From assembly GCA_041694635.1 (NCBI GenBank), contig JBDNHI010000202.1, positions 124,001 through 188,000 of the forward strand: a DNA stretch of 64,000 nt. Reading direction: 5' to 3'. The notes below the pieces were generated by a model. The model had not been told where the DNA came from. It ran no database searches and saw only the letters and a program-made list of their open reading frames with translations. This DNA is from UBA969 sp041694635. Its GTDB lineage: Bacteria > Planctomycetota > Planctomycetia > Gemmatales > Gemmataceae. Position numbers and translations under genes: made by a program. Positions 46,425 to 56,000 of this stretch are shown in pieces. Each line of letters begins with the position of its first letter. Within the stretch, counting starts at the first letter, position 1.

Positions 46425-46431
46425 TTTCTTT
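46403..46431 (+). terminator. Rho-independent terminator overlapping the end of the Gfo/Idh gene
   Basis: A 9-bp perfect stem (AAATCAGGC at 46403-46411 with GCCTGATTT at 46419-46427), a 7-nt loop and a short CTTT tail. The gene's TGA stop lies inside the 3' arm of the stem. It isolates the oxidoreductase from hpf downstream. Confidence 0.8.
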
Positions 46432-46652
46432 GCCGTTCTGACTTATTTATCCTCAACCCTTACTAAACTCATTATTTTGCATTTTGGGCCATGAGTTTTT
46501 TTCTTTATTGGCTTTGAATTGAACTTCGACCCATTTTGGAATAAGATAACATTGTTAGAACTGTTAGCTTTAGAGCAATTAACTCTTCAAAGCTTTTCTT
46601 TTCCGCACCGCATTTCAGAGAAAACAATTTTTTTGTTATAAGGAGTATTATC

Positions 46653-46976
46653 GTGCAGATTAAAATTTCAACAAGACACGGCCATATTACTGAGGAAGTT
46701 CAGCAACATATCCGTGAAAAAGTAAGTAAATTGCTTCATTTTTTCGAGAGAATCTCTATGATTGAAGTTACTTTAGATCATCATAAAGATATTAAGGTTG
46801 TTGAATTAGCTGTAAATACAGAACATAAACACGATTTTATTGCCAAGGAAGAAAATGCAGATCTTTATACTGCTATGGATTTAGTTATCGTTAAGTTGGA
46901 ACACCAAATTAGGAAGTACAAAGAAAAAATTCAGGATCACCGCAGAACACCTTCAATGGGTGAACTTCCCAATTAA
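46653..46976 (+). CDS. hpf: Ribosome hibernation-promoting factor (short HPF/YfiA type)
   Basis: A 107-residue beta-alpha-beta-beta-beta-alpha protein that binds the 30S decoding centre in stationary phase. It has I-S-T-R-H-G-H-I-T-E-E-V and the second helix L-Y-T-A-M-D-L-V-I-V-K-L-E-H-Q-I-R-K-Y-K. It lacks the C-terminal dimerisation domain of long HPF. The start is GTG with AGGAG 7 nt upstream. It opens an operon with the PTS genes, an arrangement also known next to rpoN in Proteobacteria; no rpoN is seen here. Confidence 0.93.
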   Translation: MQIKISTRHGHITEEVQQHIREKVSKLLHFFERISMIEVTLDHHKDIKVVELAVNTEHKHDFIAKEENADLYTAMDLVIVKLEHQIRKYKEKIQDHRRTPSMGELPN

Positions 46977-47020
46977 GTTTGAAATTTGAATTAAAGACGA
47001 GAGGGAAAAGGTGATTCAAG

Positions 47021-47485
47021 ATGCGGATGTCGGACTTCATAGTGCATAATGCAATTATTCCTGAACTTAAATCAACGGATAAAGAAGGTGTTATAAGAGA
47101 ATTGCTTGAAAGCCTTTTTAGTAAAGGTTGTTTCAAGGATGTGGAAATTGAGGATATAATTAAGGCCGTTCTTAAACGCGAATCCCTTGGATCAACAGGT
47201 ATCGGTGATGGTATCGCAATTCCCCACACAAAATACAGCGGCGTAGATAAACTTGTTGGGGTTCTAGGGGTTTCACCTAAAGGAATCAACTTTGGTAGCA
47301 GGGATGGCGATCCCGTTTTTGTTTTTGTTTTGATCATTTCGCCCGTGGACCAACCGGTTGTTCATTTGCGTGCCTTGGAAACAGTTTCAAGAATACTTCG
47401 TGATGAACCGCTTGTTAAGGCTTTACGAAGTTGCACATCTGCAGATCAATTGTTTGAGCAATTAAACCAGTATTCAAAAAACTAA
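47021..47485 (+). CDS. ptsN: PTS IIA component, nitrogen-regulatory (PtsN) type
   Basis: A 154-residue IIA-Ntr/fructose-type domain. The phosphorylated histidine is H69 in G-I-A-I-P-H-T-K, and V-F-V-L-I-I-S-P and H-L-R-A-L-E-T-V-S-R fit the family. No IIB or IIC domain is fused or nearby, so the protein is regulatory rather than transporting. AAGG lies 9 nt before the ATG at 47021; a second ATG at 47027 is possible. It sits between hpf and the HPr gene. Confidence 0.92.
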   Translation: MRMSDFIVHNAIIPELKSTDKEGVIRELLESLFSKGCFKDVEIEDIIKAVLKRESLGSTGIGDGIAIPHTKYSGVDKLVGVLGVSPKGINFGSRDGDPVFVFVLIISPVDQPVVHLRALETVSRILRDEPLVKALRSCTSADQLFEQLNQYSKN

Positions 47486-47519
47486 GAATGAAACCCGTAA
47501 TTATTTTGGAGAAATTTTG

Positions 47520-47807
47520 GTGAATGAATCTGGTCCAAGCTTTTTGAAAAGGGTGGTCAAAATTAAAAACCCAAATGGCTTTCATATGCGGCCTAAAGCC
47601 GCCTTTGTTGAAGCAGCATCTCGTTTTATATCTGAGGTTAAATTAATTTGGGAAGGCCAGATTTTTAATGGTAAAAGTATGTTTGAATTGATGATGGTAG
47701 CAGCAGCAGAAGATAGTGAAGTTACAATTGAAGTTCTAGGCCCTGATTCTCAATCCGCTTTAATTGAACTCGAAAAATTGCTTGCTGATGAAGATGTTAT
47801 TAATTGA
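47520..47807 (+). CDS. ptsH: Phosphocarrier protein HPr
   Basis: A 95-residue HPr. It carries the phosphate-accepting His22 in N-G-F-H-M-R-P-K-A-A and a serine at 53 in N-G-K-S-M-F-E-L-M, which lines up with the regulatory Ser46 of Gram-positive HPr. Met follows the active His where Ala is usual. The GTG at 47520 is preferred because GGAG lies 8 nt upstream; the adjacent TTG at 47517 is an alternative. It transfers phosphate from enzyme I to PtsN. No HPr kinase gene is in the window. Confidence 0.92.
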   Translation: MNESGPSFLKRVVKIKNPNGFHMRPKAAFVEAASRFISEVKLIWEGQIFNGKSMFELMMVAAAEDSEVTIEVLGPDSQSALIELEKLLADEDVIN

Positions 47808-47838
47808 CGTTTTGTAGTTTGTTTGGAATAAGGTGCTG

Positions 47839-49590
47839 ATGGAAGTTTATAGAGGAATACCTGTTTACCCTGGGGTTATTATTGGCCCAGCTTTACTGCT
47901 TGATACCGAAGGGTATTTGATTCCCCAAAGGTCAATAATTGCATCTGAAGTTCAAACAGAATGCGAGAGGTTACGGTTTGCAATTAAAGAAGCCGCTAAA
48001 GAAGTTCGCATAAATCAAGCTATTATTGCTACCAAAGTGGGCACTCAATATGGCGCTATTTTTGGCGCACATGCTCAAATGATTGAAGACCTTTTCCTTC
48101 TCGCAGAGCTGGAAAACCTTATATCTAATAATCTGTTTTCTGCCGAGTTTGCTGTCAGTCAGATAATGAGAAAGCATATAAAAGAATTGCAAAGTCTTCC
48201 CGACGCTCATATGGCATCTCGTGCCGCAGACCTTTTTGATATTGAAAAACAGCTATTGTCAAAGTTGATTGGGAATCGGAAACAAGCGATAAATAATTTA
48301 AATGTTCCTGTTGTTATTTTGGCTCACGATCTTTCGCCTAATGAAACCGCCAAACTTAATACAAATTTAGTGCACGCCTTTGCCACCGAAGCTGGAGGTA
48401 GAACAAGCCATACTTCAATTTTGGCAGGTGCCCTTGAAATACCAGCCGTAGTTGGTTTGGGCAAGTTTATTTCTGACGTCACTGGAGGTGATACGGTAAT
48501 TGTTGATGGGAATTCAGGGCTTCTTATTATTAACCCCGATGAAGAAACATTAAAAAGATATCAAAAAACCCAGAGCGAAATTGTTTCTTTAGATGCATCT
48601 TTAGGAACTCTTCGCGACCTCCCAGCGATAACAAGGGATGGAGTTGAAATAAAACTTATGGGGAATATTGAGTTTCCCCACGAGACCAAGCATTGTCTAG
48701 ATAAAGGTGCCGAGGGGATTGGGCTTTACCGAACAGAATTTTTGTTTATGGGAAAAGATGTGGTCCCAACCGAAGAAGAGCAATTTGCAGCCTATAAAGA
48801 AGTTCTCGAAGCAATGGGTCCAGTCAGACCAGTAGTTATAAGAACTCTAGATTTGGGCGGAGACAAATTTGCAGCTTTTTCGAACCTTTACACCATTGAA
48901 AAAAACCCATTTCTAGGACTAAGAAGCATTAGGCTTTGCCTCAGAAATATAGGATTATTTAAAACTCAGCTGCGTGCTATTCTGCGTGCTAGCGTTTTTG
49001 GGAATGTTCATCTGCTTTTTCCTATGATTTCTACCGTCTTAGAACTGCGACAAGCTAAAATGATCGTTTCTGAGGTTAAAGAAGACCTTTTTGAAGAAAA
49101 TATCCCTTTTAAAAAAGATATTCCCATAGGAACTATGATTGAAGTCCCTTCTGCTGCTATCCTTGCAGAATTAATGGCAAAAGAAGTAAGTTTCTTTTCC
49201 ATTGGCACAAATGATTTGGTACAGTACACTTTAGCGGCAGATAGGTCAAATGAGGATGTAGCCTCAATTTATAACCCTGGAGACCCTGCCGTTTTACGGT
49301 TAATCGAAATGGTTGTAAATGCTGCGAAACACTCCAATGTATCCTTGAATGTGTGTGGCGAGATGAGTGGAGATTTGATTTATACAATGTTGTTTCTTGG
49401 CTTAGGAATTAGGCAGTTAAGTGTGTCACCTCATAGTATTCCGGAATTAAAACAATTTATCCGGATGGTGAACATAAAAGATGCCGAGAATGTTGCCAAA
49501 GAAGCTATGCGCCAACAGACGGCGCGCGATGTAAACAATTATTTGCGGGAACAGACCCGAAAGCTATTGCCTGATTCATTGGTTAATTAA
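47839..49590 (+). CDS. ptsI: Phosphoenolpyruvate-protein phosphotransferase (PTS enzyme I)
   Basis: A 583-residue enzyme I that takes phosphate from PEP and passes it to HPr. The active histidine is in G-G-R-T-S-H-T-S-I-L-A. The PEP-binding domain has G-L-Y-R-T-E-F-L-F-M, R-T-L-D-L-G-G-D-K and the active-site Cys loop V-C-G-E-M-S-G-D. There is no GAF domain, so it is not a PtsP type. The ATG at 47839 follows GGAATAAGG. No sugar permease (IIB/IIC) is encoded nearby, so the chain probably serves regulation. Confidence 0.95.
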   Translation: MEVYRGIPVYPGVIIGPALLLDTEGYLIPQRSIIASEVQTECERLRFAIKEAAKEVRINQAIIATKVGTQYGAIFGAHAQMIEDLFLLAELENLISNNLFSAEFAVSQIMRKHIKELQSLPDAHMASRAADLFDIEKQLLSKLIGNRKQAINNLNVPVVILAHDLSPNETAKLNTNLVHAFATEAGGRTSHTSILAGALEIPAVVGLGKFISDVTGGDTVIVDGNSGLLIINPDEETLKRYQKTQSEIVSLDASLGTLRDLPAITRDGVEIKLMGNIEFPHETKHCLDKGAEGIGLYRTEFLFMGKDVVPTEEEQFAAYKEVLEAMGPVRPVVIRTLDLGGDKFAAFSNLYTIEKNPFLGLRSIRLCLRNIGLFKTQLRAILRASVFGNVHLLFPMISTVLELRQAKMIVSEVKEDLFEENIPFKKDIPIGTMIEVPSAAILAELMAKEVSFFSIGTNDLVQYTLAADRSNEDVASIYNPGDPAVLRLIEMVVNAAKHSNVSLNVCGEMSGDLIYTMLFLGLGIRQLSVSPHSIPELKQFIRMVNIKDAENVAKEAMRQQTARDVNNYLREQTRKLLPDSLVN

Positions 49591-49703
49591 TTAAATGAGC
49601 AAAAAATGAACCGAGGAAACCTATAATTTGCCTAGCAATGAAATAATGTTCTCGAATTTCAAAAATATAGGCGAATCTAGTTTTCTTGTTCTAAATTTGA
49701 TGA

Positions 49704-50393
49704 ATGCAGACAATAGTAACGGAGCAGAAAAACTGTAATATTGCAGTGACTGCGGTTCCCGCCTTGTGCGGAATATTTTGTATGAACTTAGAAATGGGGT
49801 ATAACAAGCCCCTACCAAACGATTTAGAAATCTTTTTAAAGATTTGCGTTCGTTTTCTAAATTTGAAGAAAGGCAGTTACTTTAACCTTCCTAAAAGGTT
49901 TAGTAGTTTTGTTGTTGCATGGGATTTAATTCTTTCTGTTACCAAAACGCTTTACAAAATCTCGACCTCGTTACTTTTTTCAGGAATTGATAAAACTATC
50001 GATGCATCAACTTCTGAAAAAGTAAACTTTAACATTCCTTATAAAAATACCACCGCTGAAAATCGTTCTCTTGTTTCCAAGCAAATTAAAGCTGAAAAAT
50101 CTTTTAAGCTTTCGAGTTATAGTGGCAATAAACTATCCGTTTCTTTTAGAAAATGTAATAAAAATTCTGAGTCCAAAAACGATTTTTTTGAGTTATTCCA
50201 AAAAGCGGGAAAAGTTCTTATTTGTGTTCTTTTCCAGTTCAACTCGTTTAAAGATTCTTTTCTTATTAGGTTTCAAAGTGCCAATAAAAGAACTTTGCAA
50301 CCTTCAAAACTAGTTTCCATTCTAGGCTTTCGTAGCCGTCATTCTCATCATCCTTTTTCGGATTTGTCGGGAATGAATACCAAAATATTTTAA
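49704..50393 (+). CDS. Uncharacterised ORF between ptsI and the RNase E/G gene
   Basis: An open frame of 229 codons that I do not recognise. It is rich in Lys, Ser, Phe and Asn and poor in acidic residues, with no signal peptide, no clear membrane span and no repeats. No ribosome-binding site precedes the ATG at 49704. Another in-frame ATG at 49782 (M-N-L-E-M-G-Y) is a possible start. Its length in AT-rich DNA argues for real coding, and its composition and missing start signal argue against. If it is not a gene, 49591-50413 is an 823-bp region in which I see nothing else. Confidence 0.4.
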   Translation: MQTIVTEQKNCNIAVTAVPALCGIFCMNLEMGYNKPLPNDLEIFLKICVRFLNLKKGSYFNLPKRFSSFVVAWDLILSVTKTLYKISTSLLFSGIDKTIDASTSEKVNFNIPYKNTTAENRSLVSKQIKAEKSFKLSSYSGNKLSVSFRKCNKNSESKNDFFELFQKAGKVLICVLFQFNSFKDSFLIRFQSANKRTLQPSKLVSILGFRSRHSHHPFSDLSGMNTKIF

Positions 50394-50413
50394 ATTGAAA
50401 GGTTTAGGTCCTG

Positions 50414-52867
50414 ATGAAAAAAGTAATGTTAATTAATGTTTTGCAACCAGAAGAGTGCCGTATTGCAATTCTTGAAAATGGTATTCTAGAAGAACTTTAT
50501 GTTGAGCGTAATACCCATGAAAGTTATGTGGGAAATATCTATAAAGCCAAAATCGTCAATATAGAGCCAAGTATTCAAGCTGCATTTATTGATTTTGGTA
50601 TTGGTCGGAATGGCTTTTTGCATGTTTCAGATGTCGAGCCAACTTATTATCGTCACCTTGCTGGCTATAAAGATGATGAAGAAGAAAACGACGGTCTAAG
50701 ACCCAGTAGGGGACGACCCACCTCGGATGATTCCCGTGGAAGAAGGCCTAGGCCTTCGAACCAGAGTAATATTCCAGATGTGGAAAATTTGCCTAGGGAT
50801 GAACAAGTATCTAATATAAATCTTCCCGAATTTAACGAGGAATTGTTGGAAGAACAAGATGACTTGGCTTTTGATAACGCGGGAGATTTTGTAGAACAAG
50901 ATTCTGATTCTATGCAAATTTCTGACTCCGATGACTCCATTACTTTTGGTTCTGGTCTTTCCGACGATGAGCCTGATGGAGATGATTTTGGCCCCGAGGA
51001 TGATTCCAACCCCCCGGTTATGCCCTCTGCAAATCGAATTACCAGTGATGAAGATTCAACTTCTGGCCCGGATGGAACCGAAGATGATGATTTGCTCTTT
51101 TCTAGACCAACTCAAGCGAACCCTAACCAACCTGTATTTGATGCTATTTTCGAACAGCCTCTGACTCGTGGTGAGTCTGAATTAGAGCAAAATCAAATGT
51201 CTTTTGAACCAAAGCAATCAGATGAAGATTTGTCTACAGATAATAATCATGATGCGGATGAAGATTTTTCTTCTAGCGATATTGAAGGGGATGGTGGCGA
51301 AGTACCTTCAGACGAGGACAAAGGGTCTTCCAAAGACGAGTTTCCCCGCGCCAATCAGGACCAACGCGATAATCGTAGGGGCGAAAGAAGACCCCAGCGT
51401 AGGCTTGGGGGTGGATTTTCTTCCGGTTCTAGAGAGGGGTTCCGTGACCAAGGTCGTAGTAACGGTGGCAAACCTATGCGTGGTAACCTGCGGGGTGGGA
51501 GGCCCGTTGGAAAACCTAAGCCTATGATTCAAGAGATATTTAAAAAAGGTCAAGAAATCTTAGTTCAAGTTATTAAAGATGGTATTGGTAATAAAGGGCC
51601 AACCTTAAGTACATATATCAGCATTGCAGGTAGGTATCTAGTTCTTATGCCCGGGTTGAATCGCGTTGGTGTTTCAAGGAAAATTACTGATGAAGATCAG
51701 CGTAGAAAACTTAAGGATATCTTTGTCGATTTAAAACCGCCCAAAGGTGTTGGCTTTATTATTCGCACTGCGGGCATCGACCGGAATAAAACTGAATTAC
51801 AACGAGACCTAGCCTACCTAGCTCGACTTTGGCAAGTGGTTGCTAAGCGTATTAAAAAAGTTAAAGGCCCTGCAGGAATTTATGAAGAAAGTGATTTAAT
51901 CACACGCACGATTCGGGATACCTTCACTAGTGATATCGATGAAATTATAGTCGATGAAAAAACAGCATTTGACCACGCCCAAGAATTTTTGCAGTTTGTA
52001 ATGCCCAGGTTTGCGGATCGGGTTAAATTCCACGATCATAAAAAACCTTTATTTCATCACTATGCAATTGAAGAAGAAATTGCAAAGATTCAATTGAAAA
52101 AAATCCCTTTGCCTATGGGTGGGTCTATCGTAATTGAGCAGACCGAGGCCTTGGTTGCGATTGATGTCAATAGTGGAAGTTTTAGATCTGAAAGTAATGC
52201 TGAAGATACTGCTTTTCGTATGAATCTTCAGGCCGCTCGAGAAATTACTAGGCAACTTCGCCTCCGTGATTTAGGCGGTGTAATTGTTAATGACTTTATT
52301 GATATGCGAGATGAGAAGCACCGTAGAGCTGTTGAAAATGCTATGCGAGATGGGGTGGTCCGTGATCGAGCAAGAACCAAGATTCTTAGAATTTCACCAT
52401 TTGGTATTATGGAGATGACCAGGCAAAGAATCAGGCCGTCCCTTAAACGCAGTGTTTACCATGATTGCCCCTATTGTAAAGGAATGGGCCAGGTTAAAAC
52501 CTCTGAAAGTATGGCTATCGAAGTTATGCGCTTGGTTCAACTTGCGGCATACAAGGAATCTGTTGTCAATGTTCGGGTTCGGGTTGCAGCAGAAACAGCA
52601 GATTACCTGTTAAATAATAAGAGAAAAGAGTTAGGCAAACTTGAGGATGAGGCAAAGGTAGGGGTTTCGGTGCGAGGAGAAATTGGCGTTCCCCCTGAAT
52701 TGCTTGAAGTATTTTGCGTCGATGCTAATGGAAATGAATTGAAAATATTCCCACTTCCTGAACCGTTGCCTGCGATTCGTAGGGGTCGGTATCCCTCTTC
52801 TAATTCTGACCGGGGTTATCAGGGAGATAACCAAAGTCGAAGAAGTCGTGGTAACCGTGATCGATAA
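50414..52867 (+). CDS. rng: RNase E/G-family endoribonuclease with a large charged insertion in the S1 domain
   Basis: An 817-residue enzyme. The S1 domain begins normally (residues 1-82, with Y-V-G-N-I-Y-K-A-K-I and A-A-F-I-D-F-G). It is then broken by about 285 low-complexity residues (85-370): an acidic block rich in Asp, Glu and Ser, then a basic RG/GG block. S1 resumes at I-F-K-K-G-Q-E-I-L-V-Q-V. The DNase I-like catalytic domain has V-A-I-D-V-N-S-G (D583) and V-N-D-F-I-D-M (D627, D630), and the zinc link is C-P-Y-C (685-688). The C terminus is a short Arg/Ser-rich tail. It processes rRNA and turns over mRNA. Confidence 0.93.
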   Translation: MKKVMLINVLQPEECRIAILENGILEELYVERNTHESYVGNIYKAKIVNIEPSIQAAFIDFGIGRNGFLHVSDVEPTYYRHLAGYKDDEEENDGLRPSRGRPTSDDSRGRRPRPSNQSNIPDVENLPRDEQVSNINLPEFNEELLEEQDDLAFDNAGDFVEQDSDSMQISDSDDSITFGSGLSDDEPDGDDFGPEDDSNPPVMPSANRITSDEDSTSGPDGTEDDDLLFSRPTQANPNQPVFDAIFEQPLTRGESELEQNQMSFEPKQSDEDLSTDNNHDADEDFSSSDIEGDGGEVPSDEDKGSSKDEFPRANQDQRDNRRGERRPQRRLGGGFSSGSREGFRDQGRSNGGKPMRGNLRGGRPVGKPKPMIQEIFKKGQEILVQVIKDGIGNKGPTLSTYISIAGRYLVLMPGLNRVGVSRKITDEDQRRKLKDIFVDLKPPKGVGFIIRTAGIDRNKTELQRDLAYLARLWQVVAKRIKKVKGPAGIYEESDLITRTIRDTFTSDIDEIIVDEKTAFDHAQEFLQFVMPRFADRVKFHDHKKPLFHHYAIEEEIAKIQLKKIPLPMGGSIVIEQTEALVAIDVNSGSFRSESNAEDTAFRMNLQAAREITRQLRLRDLGGVIVNDFIDMRDEKHRRAVENAMRDGVVRDRARTKILRISPFGIMEMTRQRIRPSLKRSVYHDCPYCKGMGQVKTSESMAIEVMRLVQLAAYKESVVNVRVRVAAETADYLLNNKRKELGKLEDEAKVGVSVRGEIGVPPELLEVFCVDANGNELKIFPLPEPLPAIRRGRYPSSNSDRGYQGDNQSRRSRGNRDR

Positions 52868-52969
52868 CTTAAATCAGGCTGGGGGATTTGGCGTGGTTAG
52901 CGCTTTAAAACCTTGCCTGTTTTCTTTGTCTTTGGGCTTGCCCTATTCTTTTTTTTACGCTAATCATCT

Positions 52970-53004
52970 CCCCCGTCGGGGGTGACATTCCGTTAGAAAC
53001 GGAA
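52970..53004 (+). promoter_or_regulatory. Two tandem hairpins upstream of the LptD-like gene
   Basis: Two perfect stems lie 36-71 nt before the GTG start at 53041. The first is CCCCC-GTC-GGGGG (52970-52982). The second is TTCCGTT-AGA-AACGGAA (52988-53004). Neither is followed by a T run, so they are not simple terminators. They may form a leader structure or an RNA-processing site for the mRNA downstream; the RNase E/G gene lies just upstream. Confidence 0.4.
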
Positions 53005-53040
53005 GCCTTGCGATCGAAATGACTCGGGGGTTGGCTGTAA

Positions 53041-56000
53041 GTGTTGTTCCGAAAAAAGCCTTACTTTCTGTTAGTGGTTTTTGTCTTGTGTGCAATTTCC
53101 TCGATTGGAAACTTGCGTGCGTTTCAATTAGATTTGTCGCCAAAACAAACTACTAAAGTTGAGCCTTTTGTTTGCTTTCAGCGTAAAATACCTGGAGATT
53201 CTAAGCCAATTCGTGCTGATGCTGATACTATTTCTTCTTGGTCTGATAAATCAAAATATTTTTTGCTCCTCAAAGGGCATTTCCTTATTGAACAAGGCGT
53301 TTTGCAGATTCGTGGAGATCAGGCTTTAATTATTGCTGATACTGAATCTTTTAAGGCCCGCGGTATTTGGGACATAGGTGTCTTTGTCGATGGAAATGTT
53401 AAAATCGATAACTCTTCGGAAATTCGAAATGCTAAAACTGCGTTCATTGATTTGGCAACTCGGGGAGAGTTCCGTTTTAATGCTGTTAAAAGTAAAGTCG
53501 AGCAAAAAGATTGTTCCCAAGAAAAAATTTATATCGATGCCCAAGATGGTAAAGCAAAATCAATTGCAGAGCAACAAAAGGCGTTGAAAAATGACCTTGA
53601 TAAAACAAATCCTAAGTCAAAGAAAGAAGAAGTTAAGCCCAAACCGGTTTCGCTGCTTCCTCCGCAAGATTCTAATCTGTGGGATATAAACACTTTATCA
53701 AGTTTGCTTGCCGTGGCTTTGCCAATTGTTACAACTGCGTTTCAAGATATTTCTCCACCGCCAGCCTTAAATCCTCCACCGCCTCTTCCTAATCCGCAAG
53801 TTGGTGCGATACCTATTGCTCCCCCTATTGGAATTCTAGGTGGGGTTACTATTCCAACATCGGTGCCGGTCTTGGATTCTCCTTTGCGTCAATACAGTGT
53901 TTCTCCTAGAGGTGCTTCTGGTTTTAATATTCGAATGGAGCATTTACCTAATGGGGAACAAGCCGTGATAGTTTCGGGCGGGGTAATTTTAAATGTTAAA
54001 GATGTTCAGGGTATAGGGTTATTAGATATTGAGGCCGATCGACTTGTAATTTGGACTAAAGGTGCGAACCCACAAGAAGTTATTGGAAATCTTAAAAACA
54101 AATCTAATCAATCTGGTAAGGAGCTAGAGCTTTATTTATCTGGCCATGTAGAAATTAGGCAGCAAGATGCTGCAAAACCTAATAAACCGATGGCATTCGA
54201 TTCTGGTGAAGTGAAAATTATGCGCGCAGACGAAGTTTATTATGATATTGCAAGAAATACTGCTATTGCAATGAATGGCGAACTAGAATTTTACCAACCA
54301 AAGCTAAAAGATCCGATGTTTGTTCGAGCCAAAGAAATTCAACAACTTGCTGCAAACCAGTACAAAATTATTAAAGCAGAAGTTTTTTCTAGTAAGATGC
54401 CTGCCGATCCCGGCTTAAAAGTTTACCTTGCTGAAGCAACGATCGAAGAAAAAACAATTCCTAAATTTTCTATTTTTGGAAAGCGCTTTGTTGATAGAAA
54501 TTCAGGCCAAGAACTGGATCAGAAAGAAAGTTATATTCGTGGTAAGAATATGTTTGTTGAATTGGAAAATTTCCCAATCTTTTACCTCCCTTACCTTCAG
54601 GGGGATGGACGAGACCCGTTAGGCCCTATTGAGGGAATTAATTTAGGGGCTAACCAAATATTTGGTGGGCAATTCGGTCTTACCCTTAATACTTTTGATT
54701 TGTTTGGGATTCAGCCTTACGAGAATACTAGATGGCGCACCAGCATTGATTATTTAACCATGCGTGGCCCGGGTATTGGTTCCGATTTTGATTATAAAGC
54801 GCCCGACTTTTTTGGCATTTCTGGCAAAGTGAATGGCCTAGCTAAAGTTTATGGCATTATTGATAACGGGCTAGATGTCCTTGGCGGGGGGCGCACAGAA
54901 GGCGAACCTCATCCCCAATACCGTGGCAGAGTTCTTTGGCGTCAGGGAATCGCTGATATGCCCAAGGGATTTACTTTTCTTGGTCAAGGTGTTGGAATTA
55001 GTGATCGTAACTTTGTTGAACAATTCTTTAAACCTGAATGGGACAATGATTTTAATCAATCTACTTTCGCTTACTTAAGGCAGACTGATCAAAATATGGG
55101 TTGGTATGCTTTGGGCGAAGTTAGAACTAGACCCTGGATTAATGAAACTAATTGGCTTCCTAGGGTAGATGGTTTCATTTTGGGGGAATCAATTTTTGAT
55201 ACATTTACTTCCAGCACCTGGGGCGGTGCGGCATATGGCAATTTGTTAATTACTAACGATGGTACACCAGTAGTTAGCCCTTTAACCGATGTTGCAAATA
55301 GTACGGGTAGATTTAATATCAGTGAAGAATTTAGCCTTCCTTTTGCGGTGGGCGGTTTAAAAATTAATCCTTATATAAAAGGTGACCTTGCTTATTACAC
55401 CAATGATCTTTCGGGTAGTGCTTTAGGAAGGGCTTGGGGTGGCGGTGGTATTCGTGCAAGTCTTCCATTCACTGCTTCTTATTCAGATTTTAAATCCGAT
55501 TTATTTAATGTTAATGGCCTTAATCATAAAGTTGTTAATAGTATTAATTATTTTTATGCAGGCTCTTCAGCACAATACTCCAACTTTGCTCAGTTAGATC
55601 GATTGAACGATGATGCTTCTGATCAAGCATTGCGTGATATTCGTAATCAACCTAGCATTTATCCTACTGCTTCAAATGGTGTTTTTCTTACTACTTCGCC
55701 TTATTTTGACCCACAGGTTTATGCTATTCGTAGAACCATTGATACCCGTATAGACACCTTAAACCAAATTCAGGTTGTACAAGCCGACATTAGGCAACGC
55801 TTGCAAACAAAACGAGGGTTTCCTGGTAATCAACATATTATTGATTGGATGGTTCTAGATCTTTCTGGCTCATTCTTCCCTGAAAAAAATCAGAACAACT
55901 TTGGTAATTACCTCGCTTTTCTACAATATGATTATCTTTGGAATATCGGGGATAGGACTAGTTTTACAAGTACTGGGTGGGTAGACCCCATTGATAATGG

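Noticed and set aside
50665..51009. A Ser/Glu-rich minus-strand open frame
   Set aside because: It is the reverse reading of the low-complexity acidic insertion of the RNase E/G gene.
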